33,551 nucleotides of DNA from Vibrio maritimus (GTDB lineage Bacteria; Pseudomonadota; Gammaproteobacteria; Enterobacterales; Vibrionaceae): contig JYJJ01000059.1 of assembly GCA_003263775.1 (NCBI GenBank), positions 1 through 33,551 of the forward strand, given 5' to 3'. The notes beneath the pieces are model-generated. The model searched no databases, had not been told where the DNA came from, and worked only from the letters and a program-made list of their open reading frames with translations. Position numbers and translations under genes: made by a program. Positions 17,534 through 27,323 of this stretch are shown one piece after another; the stretch's first letter is position 1, and each line of letters opens with the position of its first letter.

Positions 17534-18583
17534 GTGACCGATTTATTAAGCCAAGATGAGATTGATGCGCTACTGCACGGTGTGGATGACGTTGATGAGG
17601 TAGAGGACGAGCTGGATCAAGATCCGGCGGATGTCGTCCATTTCGACTTTTCATCTCAAGACCGCATTGTTCGCGGTCGCATGCCAACGCTTGAGCTGAT
17701 CAACGAGCGCTTTGCGCGCCACATGCGCATCAGTTTGTTTAACATGCTGCGCAAAACAGCCGAAGTGTCGATAAACGGTGTGCAGATGATGAAATTTGGT
17801 GAGTACCAAAACACTCTGTATGTTCCGACTAGCTTAAACATGGTGAGATTCCGTCCACTAAAAGGTACGGCACTGATCACCATGGAAGCGCGCTTGGTGT
17901 TCATCTTAGTTGAGAACTTTTTCGGTGGAGACGGCCGTTTCCACGCCAAGATTGAAGGTCGTGAGTTTACTCCAACCGAGCGCCGTATCATTCAGCTGTT
18001 AATGAAAACAGTGTTTGAAGACTACAAAGAAGCGTGGTCACCGGTGATGGGCGTCGAGTTCGAATACTTAGACTCAGAAGTAAACCCGAGTATGGCGAAC
18101 ATCGTCAGTCCGACCGAGGTCATTGTGGTGAGTTCTTTCCACATTGAAGTCGATGGTGGCGGCGGTGATTTCCACGTTGTGATGCCTTACTCCATGGTAG
18201 AGCCCATTCGTGAGCTGCTTGATGCGGGTGTCCAGTCCGACAAAATGGAAACCGACGTACGTTGGAGCAGTGCGCTACGTGAAGAAATCATGGATGTTCC
18301 CGTCAACTTTCGTGTCAACTTGTTAGAGAAAGACGTGTCGCTACGCGATCTCATGGAGCTGCAAGCAGGCGATATTATCCCAATCGAGATGCCTGAAAAC
18401 GCCACTATGTTTGTCGAAGACTTGCCAACCTTCCGAGTGAAAATGGGACGCTCTGGCGAGAAAGTCGCGGTGCAAGTGTCGGAGAAAATTCGCCGCCCGG
18501 ATGTGGTGAAAACCGATTTGGCTTTCCTTGGCAAAGACATCATGGCTGAGCTTGAGCACGTCGAAGATTTAGACCAAGAATAA
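17534..18583 (+). CDS. fliM: Flagellar motor switch protein FliM
   Basis: A C-ring switch protein and the docking site for phosphorylated CheY. It has 349 residues. The N-terminal CheY-binding peptide DLLSQDEIDALLHG (about 3-16) is followed by the CheC-like middle domain (NFFGGDGRFHAKIEGREFTP, EFEYLDSEVNPSMANIV) and the C-terminal SpoA domain (LRDLMELQAGDIIPIEMPEN). The start is GTG at 17534. Intact, in the order fliL-fliM-fliN-fliO. Confidence 0.97.
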   Translation: MTDLLSQDEIDALLHGVDDVDEVEDELDQDPADVVHFDFSSQDRIVRGRMPTLELINERFARHMRISLFNMLRKTAEVSINGVQMMKFGEYQNTLYVPTSLNMVRFRPLKGTALITMEARLVFILVENFFGGDGRFHAKIEGREFTPTERRIIQLLMKTVFEDYKEAWSPVMGVEFEYLDSEVNPSMANIVSPTEVIVVSSFHIEVDGGGGDFHVVMPYSMVEPIRELLDAGVQSDKMETDVRWSSALREEIMDVPVNFRVNLLEKDVSLRDLMELQAGDIIPIEMPENATMFVEDLPTFRVKMGRSGEKVAVQVSEKIRRPDVVKTDLAFLGKDIMAELEHVEDLDQE

Positions 18584-18635
18584 TCAAACTGCGTGGGTGC
18601 GCGGTGCAACAGAATAACAGAAGTAGAGATAACCA

Positions 18636-19046
18636 ATGACAATCAGTGATGACCAAAAATTAGCGGACGAGTGGGCAGCGGCACTGGGCGAAGATCCAAT
18701 GGCGCCTGATGTAGATGTGGATGAAGTACTGGCGGCACCGTTGGATGAATTAGAAGATTCACCAGCCCCAATTACGGATGATGAACGTCGTAAGCTCGAC
18801 ACCATTATGGATATTCCGGTCACTATTTCGATGGAAGTAGGACGCTCGCAAATCAGTATTCGTAACTTGCTACAACTTAACCAAGGTTCGGTGGTTGAAC
18901 TTGACCGTATTGCCGGTGAGTCGCTCGATGTGATGGTCAACGGCACTTTGATTGCCCACGGTGAAGTGGTCGTGGTGAACGATAAGTTTGGTATTCGTTT
19001 AACGGACGTGATCAGTCAAACTGAGCGCATTAAAAAGCTGCGTTAA
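18636..19046 (+). CDS. fliN: Flagellar motor switch protein FliN
   Basis: The lower C-ring component, which also anchors FliH and the export ATPase. It has 136 residues with an acidic N-terminal tail (about 1-50, Asp/Glu rich) and a SpoA domain (about 55-136; ISMEVGRSQISIRNLLQLNQ, GSVVELDRIAGESLDVMVNG). The 52-base gap after fliM holds a purine-rich ribosome site (AGTAGAGATAACC). Intact. Confidence 0.96.
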   Translation: MTISDDQKLADEWAAALGEDPMAPDVDVDEVLAAPLDELEDSPAPITDDERRKLDTIMDIPVTISMEVGRSQISIRNLLQLNQGSVVELDRIAGESLDVMVNGTLIAHGEVVVVNDKFGIRLTDVISQTERIKKLR

Positions 19047-19073
19047 TCAAAGTTAGTGAATGGAATGAGACTG

Positions 19074-19499
19074 ATGACACTGAATCGATATTGGTTGTCC
19101 ACGATTGGGGCGGCGCTGTTGATGACTTCTGGAATCGCCAATGCCGCGGCAGAGGTATCAGCTAACGGCGGCTCGCCTTTTGATTTTGCAGCAACACTTG
19201 GCTCACTCGTTTTAGTGATTGCTGTGATTTTGGGTTTAGCGTGGGTGTTGAAGCGCATGAAAGTGCCATCTTTGGTCAATCAGCAAGGGCTTAAGATTGT
19301 TCGCCAAATCCCTGTTGGAACCAAAGAGCGAATCGCGATCGTAGAAGCGGGTGAAGAACAGTTTTTAGTGGGCATTACCTCACAATCGATTCAGCTTATC
19401 TCAAAGCTTGAGAAGCCGCTTGAAGAGAGTGAAGTCTCACCCCCCGCATTTGCTAGTCAGCTGTCGAAAATCATGAAAAAGCAGACTCACAATGACTAA
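19074..19499 (+). CDS. fliO: Flagellar biosynthesis protein FliO
   Basis: A membrane protein that assists assembly of the FliP core of the export gate. It has 141 residues from ATG 19074: a signal-like N-terminus (YWLSTIGAALLMTSGIANAA), a membrane helix (ATLGSLVLVIAVILGLAWVL), and a small cytoplasmic domain (KRMKVPSLVNQQGLKIVRQI, IAIVEAGEEQFLVGIT). In-frame alternatives are ATG 19065 and GTG 19056; GGA at 19062-19064 is best placed for 19074. The 3' end overlaps fliP by 8 bases. The family is weakly conserved, so context supports the name. Confidence 0.9.
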   Translation: MTLNRYWLSTIGAALLMTSGIANAAAEVSANGGSPFDFAATLGSLVLVIAVILGLAWVLKRMKVPSLVNQQGLKIVRQIPVGTKERIAIVEAGEEQFLVGITSQSIQLISKLEKPLEESEVSPPAFASQLSKIMKKQTHND

Positions 19500-20369
19500 T
19501 TGCATTCGACTAGTTTTTGCTTGCTTATTGCTGATTGCAGCGCCACTGTTTTCGGTCGGTGTGAGTGCTGCTGAAGAAGAGTTAGCAACGCCTATTTCAA
19601 GCTCTGCTGCCCCAAGTAGCAGCGTTACCGTAAGCGAAATGAGCAACGACCGAGGCGCAGCCGGGGCAACCACATCCAGTGCTTTTGGCACAGGGCCGGG
19701 TATTCCGGCGTTTACCATGACGACTAACCCAGACGGCAGTGAAGACTATTCAGTCAACTTGCAAATATTGGCGCTGATGACCATGCTGGGCTTCTTGCCT
19801 GCTATGGTGATTTTGATGACGTCCTTCACCCGCATTGTTGTGGTGATGTCTATCTTGCGCCAAGCAATGGGTTTGCAGCAAACGCCGTCCAATCAGGTGA
19901 TCATTGGTATCGCCATATTCTTGACCTTCTTTATTATGTCACCGGTGCTCAATCAGGTGAACGAGCAAGCTGTTCAGCCTTATCTCAATGAGCAAATCAG
20001 TGCCAAGCAAGCCTTTGAACAAGCACAAGCGCCCATCAAAGACTTCATGCTTAAGCAAACACGTGTTAAAGATCTAGAGACCTTTGTGGAGATGTCGGTT
20101 CAACCGCGCAGAACCCAGAAGATGTGTCTATGGCGGTGCTTATCCCGGCCTTTATTACTTCAGAGCTGAAAACAGCCTTCCAAATTGGCTTTATGCTGTT
20201 CTTACCATTTTTGATCATCGACTTGGTCGTGGCGTCCATTTTGATGGCAATGGGTATGATGATGCTTTCGCCGATGATTGTATCCTTGCCGTTTAAACTG
20301 ATGTTGTTCGTGCTGGTGGATGGGTGGAACCTCATTCTTTCCACCTTGGCCGGCAGTTTCGCCTTGTAG
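19492..20369 (+). CDS. fliP: Flagellar export gate protein FliP (one apparent frameshift)
   Basis: A core subunit of the FliP5-FliQ4-FliR1 export channel. It is 292 residues after repair, with a cleavable-type signal (1-28), a periplasmic/low-complexity stretch, and hydrophobic helices (LQILALMTMLGFLPAMVILM, IIGIAIFLTFFIMSPVL, FMLFLPFLIIDLVVASILMA). It has the family motif MTSFTRIVVVMSILRQAMG. The frame breaks near 20098: TCGGTTC should be TCGGGTTC, restoring FVEMSGSTAQNPEDVSMAVLIPAF. fliQ begins 13 bases after the stop. Confidence 0.95.
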
Positions 20370-20382
20370 CTGGAGTAGCATT

Positions 20383-20652
20383 ATGACTCCTGAGATGTTT
20401 GTCGAACTGTTTAGAGATGCTCTATGGATGGTACTCCTACTAGTTTGTGCCATCGTAGTACCGAGCCTTCTAGTGGGTCTTATCGTGGCCATCTTTCAAG
20501 CTGCGACATCGATTAACGAACAGACGTTGAGCTTTTTGCCAAGATTGATTGTCACTATCTTGGCACTGATGGCGTTCGCCCATTGGGGCACGCAGATGAT
20601 GATGGAGTTTTTCTATGACATCATAGAGCGACTGCCATTGGTATTGTGGTAA
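20383..20652 (+). CDS. fliQ: Flagellar export gate protein FliQ
   Basis: An 89-residue subunit of the export gate with two hydrophobic helices (about 14-40 and 52-75) around the conserved turn IFQAATSINEQTLSFLPR. The ATG at 20383 gives the exact family length and is preceded by TGGAG; the open frame extends upstream only inside fliP. fliR starts 6 bases after the stop. Confidence 0.97.
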   Translation: MTPEMFVELFRDALWMVLLLVCAIVVPSLLVGLIVAIFQAATSINEQTLSFLPRLIVTILALMAFAHWGTQMMMEFFYDIIERLPLVLW

Positions 20653-20658
20653 ACCTAC

Positions 20659-21441
20659 ATGGAATACCCGGCGAGTGATGTCCTCGATTGGCTAGCCAAC
20701 TTCTTTTGGCCTTATGTGCGTATTTCTGCCATGTTGATGGTGATGTCCGTGACTGGGGCTAACTTTGTGTCACCTCGCATTCGATTGTTCTTGGGGTTGG
20801 CGCTCACTCTGGCGGTGTCTCCTTCAATCCCAGCTATTCCTCAAACCATCGAGTTACTGTCCTTCCATGGCTTCTTAACGGTTGCAGAGCAGATACTTAT
20901 CGGCACAGCGATGGGCATGGTAACGGTATTTATGGTGCAGACCTTTGTTATGCTCGGCCAGATATTAGGTATGCAATCGAGCCTAGGTTTTGCTTCTATG
21001 GTTGACCCAGCGAACGGTCAAAATACGCCCGTATTAGGTCAGCTATTTCTGTTTCTCACCACGATGTTTTTCCTTGCGACCGATGGTCATCTTAAGATGA
21101 TTCAGTTGGTGGTGATGAGCTTTAAAACTTTGCCGGTTGGTTCAGGCCACCTCTCAAGCGCCGACTTTCGAGAAATGGCTGGCTGGATGGGCATCATGTT
21201 CCAGACGGCATTGAGTATGGCGCTGGCCGGTATTATCGCGCTTTTGACAGTCAACTTGTCTTTTGGCGTTATGACTCGTGCAGCACCACAACTTAACATC
21301 TTCTCACTCGGTTTTGCGTTTGCGTTACTTATCGGTTTGATGATCTGCTGGTACATAATGGCGGGGCTGTATAGTCACTATCAGCTCTATTGGTTACAAG
21401 TAGAAGGTCAGGTGTGTCGCTTGATCGATCTCGCGTGCTAG
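20659..21441 (+). CDS. fliR: Flagellar export gate protein FliR
   Basis: The single-copy subunit that completes the FliP/FliQ channel. It has 260 residues and about six hydrophobic segments. Family regions include QTFVMLGQILGMQSSLGFAS and MVDPANGQNTPVLGQLFLFL, and a GGxMTRAAPQLNIF-like stretch (FGVMTRAAPQLNIFSLGFA). Intact. flhB follows after 13 bases with GGGGAGGG as ribosome site. Confidence 0.96.
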   Translation: MEYPASDVLDWLANFFWPYVRISAMLMVMSVTGANFVSPRIRLFLGLALTLAVSPSIPAIPQTIELLSFHGFLTVAEQILIGTAMGMVTVFMVQTFVMLGQILGMQSSLGFASMVDPANGQNTPVLGQLFLFLTTMFFLATDGHLKMIQLVVMSFKTLPVGSGHLSSADFREMAGWMGIMFQTALSMALAGIIALLTVNLSFGVMTRAAPQLNIFSLGFAFALLIGLMICWYIMAGLYSHYQLYWLQVEGQVCRLIDLAC

Positions 21442-21454
21442 GGGAGGGCTAATC

Positions 21455-22584
21455 ATGGCAGAATCCGACGGCCAAGAACGTACCGAAGACGCCACCCCCA
21501 GCGGCTTAAACAAGCTCGCGAAAAGGGGCAGGTGGCGCGCTCCAAAGAACTGGCATCTGTTTCCGTACTGATTGTCGGCTCACTATCACTGATGATGTTT
21601 GGTGAGGGGTTAGCACGCGCCTTGTTTAGTTCAATGGCGAGACTATTCACCTTAACCCGAGAAGAAATCTACGATCCCACCAAACTCTTTGATGTCGTGC
21701 TCGGTGCACTGTCGAGTTTGCTATTACCGTTGACACTTATCTTGGTTGTGTTGTTCGTTGCAGCGCTTATTGGCGCCGCGGGCGTCGGAGGCATTAGCTT
21801 TTCTGCCGAAGCTGCGATGCCAAAGCTGTCGAAAATGAACCCACTTAGCGGCGTGAAGCGAATGCTTGGGATGCAAAGCTGGGTAGAGCTTATCAAGTCG
21901 ATTTTAAAAGTCGCGCTTGTCGCCGGGATGGCATTTTATTTGGTTAACGCCTCGCGAGCGGACTTATTCCAGCTCAGTATGGAGGTCTATCCTCAGAACA
22001 TCTTCCACGCGCTGGATATCTTGCTTAACTTTATTTTGCTGATAAGTACGACACTACTGATTGTGGTAGCGATAGATATCCCATTTCAGATCTGGCAGCA
22101 CGCCAACCAACTGAAAATGACCAAGCAAGAAGTAAAAGACGAATATAAAGACACCGAGGGTAAACCAGAGGTTAAAGGACGCATTCGTATGTTACAACGG
22201 GAAGCCGCTCAACGGCGAATGATGGCCGAAGTGCCGCAAGCCGATGTGATTGTGACTAACCCGGAGCACTTTTCCGTGGCGCTTCGCTATAAACAAGGCC
22301 AAGACAAAGCGCCGATTGTGGTCGCGAAAGGCGTGGATCACATGGCGCTGAAGATCCGTGAAGTGGCAAGAGAGCATAATATTTATGTTATTCCATCGCC
22401 TCCACTGGCTCGTTCGCTCTATCACACCACAGAGCTGGAACAAGAAATCCCTGATGGACTGTTTGCTGCGGTGGCGCAAATTCTCGCTTATGTGTACCAG
22501 CTTAAGCAGTATCGAAAAAAGGGTGGACAGCGCCCTAAGCTGCAAAATGAGCAAATCACCATCCCGAAAGATATGCGCTACTAG
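21455..22584 (+). CDS. flhB: Flagellar export switch protein FlhB (one apparent frameshift)
   Basis: The export-gate component whose cytoplasmic domain self-cleaves and sets substrate specificity together with FliK. It is 376 residues after repair. The N-terminus MAESDGQERTEDATP is in one frame and the rest in another. One missing base near 21499, in a run of five Cs before AGCGG, restores TEDATP-x-RLKQAREKGQVARSKEL. Four membrane helices (about 30-210) precede the cytoplasmic domain. The cleavage motif is NPEH (VTNPEHFSVALRYK) rather than NPTH; the N-P pair needed for autocleavage is kept, and this variant is usual for Vibrio to my knowledge. Confidence 0.95.
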
Positions 22585-22642
22585 CACGGCTTTGTTGGCG
22601 TTGGTGGCAGAGTATTGGTGTCAAAAAAATGGCGTGCGTTAA

Positions 22643-22658
22643 TGGCGTAATTCTTGCA
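22643..22658 (+). promoter_or_regulatory. Sigma-54 promoter of the flhA operon
   Basis: TGGCGTAATTCTTGCA has GG (22644-22645), 10 bases, and GC (22656-22657), close to consensus. The predicted start is near 22669, about 60 bases before flhA. A degenerate FleQ-like 14-mer (GTCAAAAAAATGGC, 22620-22633) lies just upstream. Confidence 0.8.
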
Positions 22659-22688
22659 CATTAGCCTTTATTAAAAGAAACAACCCGA

Positions 22689-22709
22689 GTCTCCAAGGAA
22701 AGTGGAGAC
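22689..22709. repeat. Perfect inverted repeat in the flhA leader
   Basis: GTCTCCA (22689-22695) and TGGAGAC (22703-22709) flank a 7-base loop AGGAAAG that holds the only good Shine-Dalgarno-like sequence near flhA. It sits about +20 to +40 from the predicted sigma-54 start, so it could be an RNA hairpin or a DNA operator. Confidence 0.6.
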
Positions 22710-22728
22710 CAGCAGTGAACTATCCGCA

Positions 22729-24830
22729 ATGAAATTGACGTTACCTTTTACCGATAAGTTGCCGAACATTCCGCGTCGTGCGCTACCTGCTATCGGTGCA
22801 CCGGTTATGGTGCTTGCCGCGCTTGCGATGATTGTATTGCCGATCCCGGCAATTCTGCTCGACTTGTTCTTCACCTTTAACATCGCATTGGCCATGGTGG
22901 TCTTGCTGGTATCGGTCTATACCCGTCGTCCTCTTGATTTTGCCGCATTCCCAACCGTGCTGTTGATTGCGACGCTCTTGCGCTTGGCGCTAAACGTTGC
23001 GTCTACCCGTGTGGTATTACTCTATGGTCATGAAGGGGGCAGCGCTGCCGGTAACGTAATTGAAGCGTTTGGTAACGTGGTTATCGGTGGTAACTACGCC
23101 GTTGGTCTGGTGGTGTTTATGATTTTGATGATCATTAACTTCATGGTTGTGACCAAAGGTGCGGGACGTATTTCTGAGGTAAGTGCTCGCTTTACCCTTG
23201 ATGCCCTACCAGGTAAACAGATGGCGATTGATGCCGACCTTAACGCCGGTCTCATTGACCAAGACCAAGCACGCCTGCGTCGTTTCGAAGTCACCAAAGA
23301 AGCGGACTTCTACGGCTCGATGGACGGTGCGTCCAAATTTGTTAAGGCGATGCCATTGCAGGTATCTTGATCCTGTTTCTCAACATCGTTGCGTCTCAGC
23401 ATTGGTATGATGCAGCACTCGCTTGGCTTTACCGAAGCACTGCAAATCTACACCTTGCTCACCATTGGTGATGGTCTGGTTGCTCAAATCCCATCACTAC
23501 TACTTTCTATTGCTGCTGCTATCATGGTGACCCGTCAAAATACTGACGAAGACATGGGGCAGCAGGTCGTATTCCAGCTTTTTGATAACCCGAAAGCACT
23601 GACTATCACCGCCGGTATTTTGGGCGTGATGGGTATCGTACCGGGTATGCCACATTTTGCGTTTCTACTTTTGGCACTTCTTGCCGGTGGTGGTGCGTAT
23701 TGGATGCACCGTAAACAGCAAGCGAAAGCGGATGAGAAGAACCTTCCGGCTGAGGTGGGCGCGAACAGCAGCGACCCGCTGCGCCGCCAAAAGAGCTCTC
23801 TTGGGATGATGTTCAACCTGTTGATGTGATAGGTCTTGAAGTGGGCTATCGCTTAATTCCATTAGTAGACAGAGATCAAGGCGGTGAATTGCTTGAGCGA
23901 GTGAAGGGGGTTCGTAAAAAACTCTCCCAAGACTTTGGCTTTCTTATTCCCGCAGTTCATATACGCGATAACCTAGAGCTGACGCCTAACTCTTACCGCA
24001 TTACCTTAATGGGTGTCGCGGTGGGCGAAGCGGAAATTCGACCTGACCAAGAGCTTGCGATTAACCCAGGACAAGTCTACGGCCTGATTGATGGTGAGCA
24101 GACCATTGACCCTGCATTTGGCCTCGAAGCGGTGTGGATACAAGAAGCGCAGCGAGAACACGCGCAGGCGCTCGGTTACACCGTTGTAGACTCATCTACT
24201 GTGCTCGCTACTCATTTGAGTCAGCTCTTAACCAACAATGCAGCACAGCTATTGGGTCACGAAGAAGTCCAGAACCTTCTGGAAATGCTTGGCCGAAGCG
24301 CACCGAAGTTGGTGGAAGACTTTGTCCCAGAGCAATTGCCGCTGGGTACTGTGGTCAAGGTGCTGCAGAACTTGCTGCATGAAGCGATTCCTATCCGTGA
24401 TATTCGCACCATCGTCCAAACTTTGGCGGAATACTCCGGCAAGAGTCAAGAACCTGACGTATTGACGGCAGCGGTTCGTATCTCGCTGAAACGCCTGATT
24501 GTTCAGGAAATCAACGGTATAGAGCCAGAACTTCCAGTGATTACTCTGATACCTGAACTGGAACAAATTTTGCATCAAACTATGCAAGCGTCTGGCGGTG
24601 AATCCGCTGGCATTGAACCTGGATTAGCCGAAAGACTTCAAGCTTCGCTAACACAAGCGACTCAAGAGCAAGAGCTAAAAGGAGAGGCAGCTGTGCTGCT
24701 AACATCGGGTGTATTGCGTTCGACGCTCGCTAAGTTCGTGAAAAATACCATTCCGAACTTACGAGTCTTGTCTTACCAAGAAATTCCCGATGAAAAACAG
24801 ATTAGAATCGTGCAGGCCGTAGGTAATTAG
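22729..24830 (+). CDS. flhA: Flagellar export gate protein FlhA (four apparent single-base losses)
   Basis: The largest export-gate subunit: eight N-terminal membrane helices coupling proton flow to export, plus a C-terminal cytoplasmic ring that docks chaperone-substrate complexes. It is about 701 residues after repair. The FHIPEP signature region (RISEVSARFTLDALPGKQMA, IDADLNAG) is intact. Bases are missing near 23347 (GGG to GG), at 23391 and 23393 (GGCGG read as GCG; restores NIVGGLSIGMMQHSLG), and near 23790 (restores KELSWDDVQPVDVIGLEVGY). The start is uncertain. ATG 22729 matches the family N-terminus MKLTLPFTDKLP but lacks a clear ribosome site. An in-frame GTG at 22702 is possible. 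Confidence 0.94.
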
Positions 24831-24896
24831 CCTTAGCATTGGTCGCCGGTCTTACGCCGACGAAACACGATATTGCACATTGAATGGATGTAACAC

Positions 24897-26424
24897 TTGA
24901 AAATTAAACGATTTTTCGCCAGAGATATGAGGCAAGCTCTGCTCCAAGTTAAAGAAGAACTTGGTGCTGATGCTGTGATCATGTCGAATAAAAAAGTGGC
25001 GGGCGGCGTAGAAATCGTGGCTGCTATTGATGGCGATACTGCGCAGCCAGAGCGTCAAATGGGCAGCAATGCTCTAGCGGCACCATCGCGTTCGGCCTTG
25101 CCGAACTATGGTCGCGACCTCAAAGACGATGTGGTGAACTTGCAGAAAAGCAGCGCCGCACCGACCGGTAGCGCACTACCATCAATGACCGATCGTTTTG
25201 CGAATATGCTAAAAAGCTATCGCGGCAACGACAACGAGCAAAGCAAGCCGAAGAATACACCACCAGATTCACTCTCAGCATTACTTGAACGTCAATCGGA
25301 GCGCAGTAAGTCTGCTGGCGACTCTCGTTCAGTGAGTGATGGCTATCAAAACAGCGACCGCTTGCAGTATGCTCAGCAAAACCGAACTGAGTCGCTTTCC
25401 GAGACCGCCAAGAAAGTGCTCGTCCCTCTTATCGCTCTGACGATGGCTATTTAGATAATGCTCGTGAGACGCGCAGACCAAATAGTGGTCGCGATGGTAA
25501 ATTTGGCGAAGAGCTCGAAGCGATGAAAGAGGATATGTCCTCGATCCGTCGTTTACTCGAACATCAAGTTTCCGGATTAATGTGGCAAGAAGTGGAGCGT
25601 CGTGAACCGTTGCGCGCCATGTTGATTAAGCGCCTTGAGCGTATGGGGATCTCTCCTGAGCTTTCTGACCAGCTTGCTTGCTATATTCCAGAAGACACAC
25701 CGCCACAAAAAGCGTGGAAAGCGCTGCTGTCTTTGGTTTCCGACCAGATTGTTATTAGTAAGCAAGATATTCTGCGCAAAGGCGGCATCGTTGCCTTACT
25801 CGGCCCTACTGGCGTGGGGAAAACCACCACTGTCGCAAAACTTGCTGCGCGCGCGGCGATGGAATATGGCTCAGACAATGTCGCTTGGTGACCACTGACA
25901 CTTATCGTATCGGTGCTCATGAGCAACTATCGATTTACGGTCGAATTATGGGTTGCCCAGTAAGAGTTGCTAAAGATTCTGAAGAATTGGCCGATGTACT
26001 CTATCAGTTGAGAAATCGACGTTTGGTGTTGATAGATACTGCCGGCATGGGACAACGTGATGTGCGTTTGTCTGAACAGTTAGACACTCTGATGCAAGAA
26101 AGTGGTGAAGTGATCCACAGTTACCTTGTTCTTCCTGCCACAGCGCAGAGACAAGTACTGCAGGAGACACTCGATCACTTTAGACGCATTCCGCTATCTG
26201 GTTGCATTATGACTAAGCTGGATGAGTCGTTGAGTTTGGGTGAGTTTATTAGTGTCGTTGTACAAAATGCACTGCCGGTGACCTACATTGCGAATGGTCA
26301 GCGAGTACCGGAAGACATCGTGATCGCGCAGCCAAAATACATGGTCGCGAAAGCCAACGAATTATTAGAGAAGTCGACAGAGAATGAACCTCACTTCTGG
26401 AACAGTGATATGGAGGGGGTTTAG
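24897..26424 (+). CDS. flhF: Polar flagellar GTPase FlhF (two apparent frameshifts)
   Basis: An SRP-type GTPase that places the flagellum at the cell pole. It is about 509 residues after repair. The N-terminal basic segment (KIKRFFARDMRQALLQVKEE) precedes a variable low-complexity B region (about 60-200). The NG GTPase domain has G1 GPTGVGKTTTVAKLAARAAM, TTDTYRIGAHEQL, G3 IDTAGMGQRD and G4-type TKLD. The start codon is TTG at 24897, as the family N-terminus demands. Losses lie near 25411 (restores ETA-x-ESARPSYRSDDGY) and near 25884 (GTCGC|TTGG; restores DNVALVTTDTYR). The second break falls inside the GTPase core, so a literal reading would destroy it. Confidence 0.93.
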
Positions 26425-27323
26425 ATGCAAGCGAAAATGACAAATAACATGATACATGATCAGCCAGTGGCCTAAGACGTTTGACTAAACCAACTTTGAC
26501 TAAAGTTATCTCTGTCACCGGTGGCAAAGGCGGCGTTGGTAAATCCAACGTGACGCTTGGATTGGCGATTTGTATGGCGCGCCAAGGCAAAAAAGTGATG
26601 GTACTCGATGCCGACTTAGGTCTGGCTAATGTCGACGTCATGCTGGGCATCCGACCTAAGAAAAACCTGGGTCATGTTCTGGCCGGCGAATGCGATTTAA
26701 AAGACGCTATTGTGGAAGGCCCACACGGAATCAAAATCATTCCAGCGACTTCAGGCACCCAAAGCATGACAGAATTGAGTCATGCACAGCACATGGGACT
26801 TATTCGTGCATTTGGTAGCTTAGAAGAAGAAATGGACGTGTTGCTGGTGGATACCGCAGCAGGTATTTCTGACATGGTGGTCAGTTTCTCACGCGCCGCG
26901 CAAGATGTTGTAGTGGTGGTCTGTGATGAGCCAACGTCGATCACTGATGCTTATGCATTGATTAAATTGCTGAGCCGCGAGCACCAAGTGCAACGCTTCA
27001 AAGTGGTAGCGAACATGGTTCGTAGCTACCGCGAGGGCCGAGAATTGTTCACAAAATTGACATTAGTCACAGAGCGATTCTTGAATGTGAGCCTTGAGCT
27101 AGTCGCCTGTATTCCATTAGATGATAAAGTGCGACAAGCGGTGAAGAGACAAAAAATTGTTGTGGATGCATTTCCACGTTCACCGGCGGCATTGGCGATG
27201 AGCTCGCTTGCGAACAAAGCGCTCACTTGGCCAATACCAAAAGTACCAAGTGGCCACTTGGAGTTTTTTGTCGAGAGACTACTCAACAGACCGGAAGTAT
27301 TAGAGGAACCGTTTGGTGAATAA
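26425..27323 (+). CDS. flhG: Flagellar number regulator FlhG/FleN (one apparent frameshift near the N-terminus)
   Basis: A MinD-like ATPase that limits flagellar number, antagonises FlrA/FleQ and stimulates FlhF GTP hydrolysis. The product is about 299 residues from ATG 26425, which has a strong GGAGGGGG site directly after the flhF stop. The activator motif reads HDQP|SGLRRLTKP once a base is added near 26465; without it the frame stops at 26475. The rest is unbroken: deviant Walker A GGKGGVGKSNVTLGLAI, switch LDADLGLANVDVMLG, Walker B-like LLVDTAAG, and a C-terminal amphipathic helix for membrane binding (GHLEFFVERLLN). An internal TTG at 26481 could start a protein lacking the FlhF-activating helix. 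Confidence 0.92.

Noticed and set aside
22256..22270. NPEH instead of NPTH in FlhB as a defective cleavage site
   Set aside because: The Asn-Pro needed for autocleavage is kept, and to my knowledge this variant is usual in Vibrio FlhB, so it is not evidence of lost function.
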